Origin: Euryarchaeota archaeon UBA259
Lineage (GTDB): Archaea > Thermoplasmatota > Poseidoniia > Poseidoniales > Poseidoniaceae
Length of the DNA stretch: 16,033 nt
Assembly (NCBI GenBank): GCA_002506275.1
Contig: DAXG01000044.1
Span: 1 to 16,033, forward strand
Direction of reading: 5' to 3'
Shown here: in pieces, positions 8,923 to 13,730 of the stretch
How positions within the stretch are numbered: the first letter of the stretch is position 1
How the letters are laid out: the number at the start of each line of letters is the position of its first letter
Made by a program: the position numbers and the translations under genes
Notes under the pieces: model-generated
What the model was told of the DNA's origin: nothing
Database searches by the model: none
What the model saw: the letters and a program-made list of their open reading frames with translations, nothing else

Positions 8923-9004
8923 GCCGGGGTTCCCGAGCGGTCAAAGGGGGTGGACTCAAGATCCTCTGCGTAAAGCTTCGCAGGTTCGAATCCTGCCCCC
9001 GGCA
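8923..9004 (+). tRNA. tRNA-Leu, anticodon CAA
   Basis: The 82-base gene reads UUG codons. The acceptor stem pairs GCCGGGG (8923-8929) with CCCCGGC (8997-9003), with discriminator A at 9004 and no encoded CCA. The D stem is CCC/GGG (8932-8934 with 8946-8948), containing the GG of the D loop. The anticodon loop CTCAAGA (8955-8961) gives CAA at 8957-8959. The long variable region (8967-8979) marks a class II tRNA. The T arm is GCAGG-TTCGAAT-CCTGC (8980-8996). One U-U mismatch (8951/8965) sits in the anticodon stem. It lies 32 bases after the surface protein stop, so it may be read from a promoter inside that gene's end. A short T run (9041-9045) downstream could terminate it. Confidence 0.96.
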
Positions 9005-9053
9005 CTTCTCCACTGAACAATACAGGTCTGCATGTACGCTTTTTGCTGCGGGC

Positions 9054-9842
9054 TTAGCGTTTTGTCCGGGATTTCAAAATAGCATCAACAAGAGGTTCAA
9101 AGGTATCTCCATGCATGTGGGGGGAGCAGACATCTGCGGCCTTCGATACCGATTCAAAAGCGCCCTTCACAGCAACCGACCAGCGGGCTGTTTCAAACAT
9201 CGATAAGTCATTGGGGGCATCTCCAACACACAACATGTCCTCGGCCGACCACCCCATGTGTTTCAACAAAATCTCTAGACCGTTGCCCTTGGAGAGATGC
9301 GGCTCCATGAGATGAATGGCGAATCCAGTTCGAAGTGCAGTGAGGTGCGACCATTCGCTTTGGGCTAAATGTGTTTGAATTGCTTCGAGATCTTCGTTTG
9401 GATTAAGACACCACTCACTTTCCCTCCACTGGTTGGATTCAATACCCACTGGGTCAATATCCATCACTGTAGAAAGCCATTCAGCGGCTTGCCTTGCCTC
9501 GTTTCCATCTGCTTGAAGCAGTGGCTTATCGAAACTCGGATGCCAAAGAACACCGCCGTTTTCGCAACAAATCGGACCGGAGAGTTTGAGAAATCTCCAC
9601 AGACCATAGGTAATGGCTCGAACGTTTCCGGTAGCCAATACGACTGGAATACCGTTTTGTTCAAGTCGCTTGAGGGCATCCAGGGCCCTTGTATTGAGTT
9701 GCTTCTTTTCGTCGGTGATGGTACCGTCAATATCAACAGCGATGAACTTTGGAGTCCAGTCCTTCGGTAGCCATTCCATGATTCGGCCAGCGTGCTGTTC
9801 ATCATCAATTTTCGCCTCTTTTTCGTTGAGGTTATATGGCAA
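9054..9842 (-). CDS. HAD-family phosphatase, probable archaeal phosphoglycolate phosphatase (TA0175 type)
   Basis: Enzymes of this type remove phosphate from 2-phosphoglycolate in the cytosol. All four HAD motifs are visible. Motif I is DIDGT (Asp37 nucleophile, Asp39 acid/base), motif II is LATGN (~69-73), motif III is the Lys of HLSKGNG, and motif IV is GDAPND (~211-216) for Mg2+. CENGG and the pattern NQWRESEWCLNP match the type IIB cap of the Thermoplasma TA0175 family. The called ATG (9842) gives 262 residues with about 30 residues before motif I. A second in-frame ATG at 9779 (MEWLPKDW) gives 241 residues, closer to the usual start, and neither has a clear ribosome binding site. It is transcribed divergently from the metal ATPase gene. 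Related sugar-phosphate phosphatases share these motifs, so the exact substrate is not certain. Confidence 0.85.
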   Translation of the reverse strand: MPYNLNEKEAKIDDEQHAGRIMEWLPKDWTPKFIAVDIDGTITDEKKQLNTRALDALKRLEQNGIPVVLATGNVRAITYGLWRFLKLSGPICCENGGVLWHPSFDKPLLQADGNEARQAAEWLSTVMDIDPVGIESNQWRESEWCLNPNEDLEAIQTHLAQSEWSHLTALRTGFAIHLMEPHLSKGNGLEILLKHMGWSAEDMLCVGDAPNDLSMFETARWSVAVKGAFESVSKAADVCSPHMHGDTFEPLVDAILKSRTKR

Positions 9843-9883
9843 AGAAAGCGAGAGATTATCTAAGACCGCTCCGAGGGTGAAAT
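9832..9883 (+). promoter_or_regulatory. Probable promoter and leader of the heavy-metal ATPase gene
   Basis: TTATAT (9832-9837) is a plausible TATA element. A start about 25 bases downstream, near 9860, would leave a short leader with GAGGGTGA (9873-9880) just before the ATG at 9884. The element falls inside the phosphatase gene if that starts at 9842, but outside it if that starts at 9779. By eye only. Confidence 0.35.
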
Positions 9884-12586
9884 ATGTCTACGAATGAAGA
9901 GAGCGAAGTCTTTCTCTCGTTCGATGACGAGGTACCTGCTATTCCCGAACCCGTGTTAGGTCCGAATTCACCCAAATCTCGGATACGTGCCTTGAGAAAG
10001 TCCGTCAAAAAATCGCAACCTGAAGTCCTTGATGCGGAGATTCTTGATGCTTCAATAGTCACTCAAGCAACTGGAGTTTTTGATGTGAGTTGGCCTTTGC
10101 TTGGGATGGATTGTCCAGATTGTGCAAGTAAAGCCACCCGCGCTTTGAATTTCCTCCCTCAAGTGAAGTCCACGAAAGTTTCCGCCACGGCTGGAAAGGT
10201 GACCATCGAGGTCGATCTTGAATACGGTTCGTTGTCCGAAGCCTCGTCCGTACTCCGTTCATTAGGTCACGCACCCGATGTTGCCTTCCATGAAATTGTC
10301 GGCGTTCGCAGTTCCCAAGTCGCTCAGCGAAACGAAGTTGACCAGCGTAAATTGATGAAAATTATCAAACAACAACCCGGTATTTTGGATATCGAAATTA
10401 CCGATGATGAACGCATTCTCCTGCAACTGGCTACAGAAGTTTCGAAAGAAATCTTCGAAATCCGTGATGCTTCGCTTTCCGAGATTATCGGTTCACCTGT
10501 ACGCTACGTTCAGGCCGAGTCAAACCGTATCCGTCCAGACCAATGGCGATTGATTGGTGGAGGCATTGCACTTCCCCTTCTCATTTTGGTTCTTCTCGGA
10601 GAAATCATTGGCCTACCTGAATATGTTCTTGCAGCGCTTGCTCTACCTGGCTTGGCCATTGGCGGTTCTCAAATGTTCAAAGAAGCGGCTGCAAGTATTC
10701 ATAACAAGCAACTTGGTTTCCAAGTTCTCACCAGTCTTGCCGTGATTGGGGCAGCCATTCTTGGAATGTGGGAAGAGGCGCTTGTTGTTGCTATTTTGGT
10801 CGCTTTTACCGCACATTTAGAAGGCGATGCCCTTGTCAAAGCGCGCAAAGCCATGCAAGGTGGCCTCGATCGTTTACCGCGTACTGCTCGAAAGTTGACA
10901 AGCAGTAAACCTAAGCATGCATCAGAACTTGCGAACTCAGGTTTTACATTGCAGATGGCAGCCCCTGCTACTGGCCCCCTTATCGGCGCTGATGGCTGCG
11001 CTCTTCCAGACCCTGAAGCCTCGCATGAAACCGTTCCCATTGAACTCATCCGTATTGGCGACTCCATCGAGATTCGAAGCGGAGAACTCATTCCTGCAGA
11101 CGGGGTAATTATTGATGGCCATGGTTCACTGGACAAGGCACCTTTGACCGGAGAGTCCGTTCCAGTCGAAGTATCCAACGGAGATGAGATACAAGCCGGA
11201 TTGGTTCTTGCCCGCGGCCCCGTGGTCGTACGAGTGACTGCAGTAGGCGATAATACTCGCCTGTCCGGACTTATTGATGCAGTTCACACCTTCCGTGAAG
11301 AACCCCCTCGGTTGCAGAGCAGCATTGAACTTTTCACTGCGATATGGGTCCCTGTTGTCCTTCTTGGAGCGGTCGCTGTTTGGTATTTCATGTTCCCCGA
11401 GAATTGGAAAATCATCCTGTTGATATGGGTTGTTGCATGTCCTTGCGCTTTGCTTTTGGCAACTCCAGTGCCGCACGCTGCAGCTCTGTCACGCTCAGCC
11501 CACTTCGGGGCTATAGCACGAGGCGGCGATGTGATTGAACGTCTCTCCCGAGTCAACCATATACTCCTCGATAAAACGGGAACACTGACCTCTGGTAAAC
11601 CTCGATTAGGCGAAGTCATCATGTCGAAAGGTAAACAACGCTCTGCTGCGCTGAAACTCGCAGGTGGCCTCGAAGCCCGCTCTTCTCACCCATATGCATT
11701 ATCCGTGATGGATTACCTCAAACAAGAACAAATTGTTCCAACTCCGGTCACTGCGATTTCAGACATTGAAGCGGGCGTGAAGGGCATAGTTGGTGGAAAA
11801 GAAGTGATGTTCATTCGATTTGACCGTGCAGCATCGCTCAAGGTAAGCGTCCCTGACGATTTGAAAACTGCATACGCTGCTGCTGAGGCTGACGGTCATG
11901 GGGCAAGTTTACTGGTTCGAGGAGGAGAAGGGATTGCTTTGGTTACGTTCATTCACGATGATACCCATGCCGGAAGCAAGGAATTGATTTCGTCGTTAAA
12001 GAAACGTTCGATTAATGTGGAAATACTCTCAGGAGACCATCAATCTGCAGTTTCCGCTTTTGCGAAGAACGTCGGTTTACCCGAATCTGCTGCACACGGC
12101 GGTTTCTCTCCAGAACAGAAAGTAGACTGGGTAAGGAACCGTTCAAAAACGCACATCACCATGATGGTTGGAGATGGATTCAATGATGCTGCGGCATTGG
12201 CTCTGGCCGATGTTGGCGTCGCTGTGGGCACCGGTGAGACCGTGAACCTCGAGGCAGCGGATGTTTTGATTCCGAGTGACAATCCTCTCATGCTTACCGA
12301 TTTGGTCGACTTAGCACGAAGTGCTCAACGCATCCTCATAGGCAATCTTTTGATTTCAGTTGGAATCACTCTCGCGCTGGTTGCTGCGGTTATTCTTCAA
12401 TTGTATGACGAGTTGTGGGTTGGCGTTCTTATTCACGAAGCATCGGTCATCCTTGTCATCTTGAACGGAGCACGGCTTGCAGGAGGGGAAGGAGCAGTAA
12501 CCCTCCTGCGTTCAATCTTCAGCTCATTATGGGTGGACACCAAAGAAGCCTTCAAACTCCTCAAGTTACGGTATCAGCCCCAGTGA
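9884..12586 (+). CDS. P1B-type heavy-metal-transporting ATPase (probable Zn2+/Cd2+/Pb2+ efflux pump)
   Basis: This 900-residue membrane pump hydrolyses ATP to export a soft divalent metal. After ~65 charged residues comes a metal-binding domain with GMDCPDC (74-80). A second region (~145-205) has the same strand-helix look but no cysteines. Eight transmembrane helices follow in the P1B order. Catalytic motifs are complete: TGES (~422, actuator), CPC in helix 6 (~518), DKTGTLT (phosphorylated Asp ~563), the SSHPY His (~602) and GDGFND (~763). The last helix carries HEASVILVILNGARL. CPC suggests Zn/Cd/Pb or Cu, GMDC suggests Zn/Cd/Pb, and the HE[AG]S motif recalls P1B-4-type pumps, so the metal is not fixed. 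An Ala/Pro-rich insertion of ~35 residues (~342-385) lies in the actuator domain ahead of IELIRIGD. GAGGGTGA precedes the ATG. A winged-helix gene follows after 68 bases. Confidence 0.95.
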   Translation: MSTNEESEVFLSFDDEVPAIPEPVLGPNSPKSRIRALRKSVKKSQPEVLDAEILDASIVTQATGVFDVSWPLLGMDCPDCASKATRALNFLPQVKSTKVSATAGKVTIEVDLEYGSLSEASSVLRSLGHAPDVAFHEIVGVRSSQVAQRNEVDQRKLMKIIKQQPGILDIEITDDERILLQLATEVSKEIFEIRDASLSEIIGSPVRYVQAESNRIRPDQWRLIGGGIALPLLILVLLGEIIGLPEYVLAALALPGLAIGGSQMFKEAAASIHNKQLGFQVLTSLAVIGAAILGMWEEALVVAILVAFTAHLEGDALVKARKAMQGGLDRLPRTARKLTSSKPKHASELANSGFTLQMAAPATGPLIGADGCALPDPEASHETVPIELIRIGDSIEIRSGELIPADGVIIDGHGSLDKAPLTGESVPVEVSNGDEIQAGLVLARGPVVVRVTAVGDNTRLSGLIDAVHTFREEPPRLQSSIELFTAIWVPVVLLGAVAVWYFMFPENWKIILLIWVVACPCALLLATPVPHAAALSRSAHFGAIARGGDVIERLSRVNHILLDKTGTLTSGKPRLGEVIMSKGKQRSAALKLAGGLEARSSHPYALSVMDYLKQEQIVPTPVTAISDIEAGVKGIVGGKEVMFIRFDRAASLKVSVPDDLKTAYAAAEADGHGASLLVRGGEGIALVTFIHDDTHAGSKELISSLKKRSINVEILSGDHQSAVSAFAKNVGLPESAAHGGFSPEQKVDWVRNRSKTHITMMVGDGFNDAAALALADVGVAVGTGETVNLEAADVLIPSDNPLMLTDLVDLARSAQRILIGNLLISVGITLALVAAVILQLYDELWVGVLIHEASVILVILNGARLAGGEGAVTLLRSIFSSLWVDTKEAFKLLKLRYQPQ

Positions 12587-12654
12587 TGTTCCGCTTCGTC
12601 GCTTCACGCGGCATATTCAAACCTTAGGAGCATCTCTCAGCCAACGGTGAGAAG

Positions 12655-13167
12655 ATGGCTCGAGTTCGCGCAGACCCCGTGACCACCGCACTTGCCCACC
12701 CTACACGTAGAGCACTGTACATCGCTCTTGCTGGTACTGAAGAGATGAGCACGGTGCAACTGCAGACAGAAGTGGATGTTGAACGATACAACCTCTATCA
12801 TCACTTGAAAAAACTCGCATCCTTAGGCTTGGTAGAGAATCACAGAGATGTCGGACGGGCACGATGGTGGAAAAAAACGGCCCACGTTGACCTACCTGAG
12901 ATACTCACATCCCGCTCCAACTCTGCCTCTGTACCTGCGCCTGCTTCGGTCGAAGTCGGCGTCGGAGATCATGATTCTCTTCCCACCACACTTTCAGAAG
13001 CCGTGTCAGATGCCGGGGAAATTCACATTCTTCAACTCGAAGGTTCCCGGGATCAAGTCGGTGCAAAGCGAGTGTTGGAACTTCTTGCTCAAGAGCACGG
13101 TATTGAACTGAACCTCCCCTGGAATTTCCTTCCAGCCAGCATCGCTTTGATTGCGAAGAAAAAATAA
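12655..13167 (+). CDS. ArsR-like winged-helix transcriptional regulator
   Basis: This is a predicted 170-residue DNA-binding protein. Residues 5-75 form an ArsR-type winged helix: DPVTTALAHPTRRALYIAL (helix 1-2), STVQLQTEVDVERYNLYHHL (helix-turn-helix with the YHHLKKL recognition helix), and NHRDVGRARWW (the wing). A Ser/Pro/Val-rich linker and a ~60-residue C-terminal domain of unknown type follow. It has no cysteine and no recognisable ArsR alpha3 (CxC) or SmtB alpha5 (DxH/HxxE) metal site, so metal sensing is not shown by the sequence. GGTGA lies 4 bases before the ATG. It starts 68 bases after the ATPase stop and 52 bases before the zinc-ribbon gene, all on one strand, so an operon is likely. 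The placement suggests it controls metal genes, but that is inference. Confidence 0.8.
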   Translation: MARVRADPVTTALAHPTRRALYIALAGTEEMSTVQLQTEVDVERYNLYHHLKKLASLGLVENHRDVGRARWWKKTAHVDLPEILTSRSNSASVPAPASVEVGVGDHDSLPTTLSEAVSDAGEIHILQLEGSRDQVGAKRVLELLAQEHGIELNLPWNFLPASIALIAKKK

Positions 13168-13219
13168 AATCAACACGTAGAAGCAAACATCTCAAGAGGA
13201 GAGAACTGGAGCGGTAGGT

Positions 13220-13612
13220 ATGAGCGAAGAACTGACAGTTGAATCACGCATTTCACCACCTGCTCTCTCTTGTCCCAAATGCGACGGTCTGCTTCCCAAT
13301 GAACTGGGTGAACTCACTTGTACCCTCTGCGATGCCCGTGTACGTGTCGATCATCCGGTCACCCGTAGAAAGTGGAGTGAAGAGAAGATCGGTTGCCCAG
13401 AATGCGGTAAAGTACTCGTGACTGGTGTAGATAAGCGCCCGGCCCATTTACGCTGCGCTTCGTGCTCAACACACTTCACCCTCACCCCTCACATACCACG
13501 AGTGGAAGTTTCGTGTCCCGGATGTGAACGCCAATTGAGAATGAAACGCAGGCCAGGTGAACGGCAAATCGATTGCCCTGCATGTTCAAAGAGTTTCAAG
13601 GTCACCTTCTGA
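13220..13612 (+). CDS. Small protein with three tandem zinc ribbons
   Basis: I do not recognise a named family. The 130-residue protein is almost entirely three CxxC...CxxC zinc ribbons: C18/C21 with C34/C37, C59/C62 with C79/C82, and C99/C102 with C119/C122. The last two have identical 16-residue spacing, suggesting internal duplication. Knuckles read CPKC, CTLC, CPEC, CASC, CPGC and CPAC. There is no membrane segment, so it should be cytosolic and bind three Zn2+. Such ribbons bind nucleic acids or proteins, or hold zinc structurally. It follows the winged-helix gene after 52 bases with GGAG 8 bases before the ATG, so it is probably co-transcribed. Its place between a metal exporter and a metal-binding lipoprotein makes zinc buffering or zinc-dependent regulation possible but unproven. 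Confidence 0.85.
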   Translation: MSEELTVESRISPPALSCPKCDGLLPNELGELTCTLCDARVRVDHPVTRRKWSEEKIGCPECGKVLVTGVDKRPAHLRCASCSTHFTLTPHIPRVEVSCPGCERQLRMKRRPGERQIDCPACSKSFKVTF

Positions 13613-13730
13613 ATCATCTGCTTTCCTCTTGGGTTTTCCAATGGGCCAATCGCTCGCGAATGTGAGAATAATAATTCAGTAACCACCAATTATTAGTTTT
13701 CATTAAATAGTTAATAGGAAACCGCACGGC
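13613..13730. other. Intergenic region between zinc-ribbon gene and lipoprotein gene
   Basis: This 118-base gap is the most AT-rich stretch in the right half of the window. Its left half has short pyrimidine runs (CTTTCCTCTT, GGTTTTCC) that could end the upstream transcript. Its right half holds the inverted repeat and TATA box annotated separately. No small gene or RNA was recognised. Confidence 0.5.
13669..13709 (+). promoter_or_regulatory. AT-rich inverted repeat and TATA element upstream of the metal-binding lipoprotein gene
   Basis: TAATAATT (13669-13676) and AATTATTA (13688-13695) are perfect inverted 8-base arms around an 11-base spacer. Seven bases further on lies ATTAAATA (13702-13709), a good archaeal TATA box. 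Its centre is about 25 bases before the ATG at 13731, which fits a leaderless transcript; no well-placed ribosome binding site is seen. The inverted repeat is placed like an operator for a dimeric regulator, or it could be a hairpin ending the zinc-ribbon transcript. Confidence 0.55.

Noticed and set aside
8923..9004. tRNA considered as an integration (att) site for a mobile element
   Set aside because: No integrase, no duplicated tRNA 3' end and no transposase is visible on either side.
10699..11178. 159-codon minus-strand open frame inside the ATPase gene
   Set aside because: It lies entirely within the coding region for the membrane and actuator segments of the ATPase and shows no independent ribosome binding site or motif.
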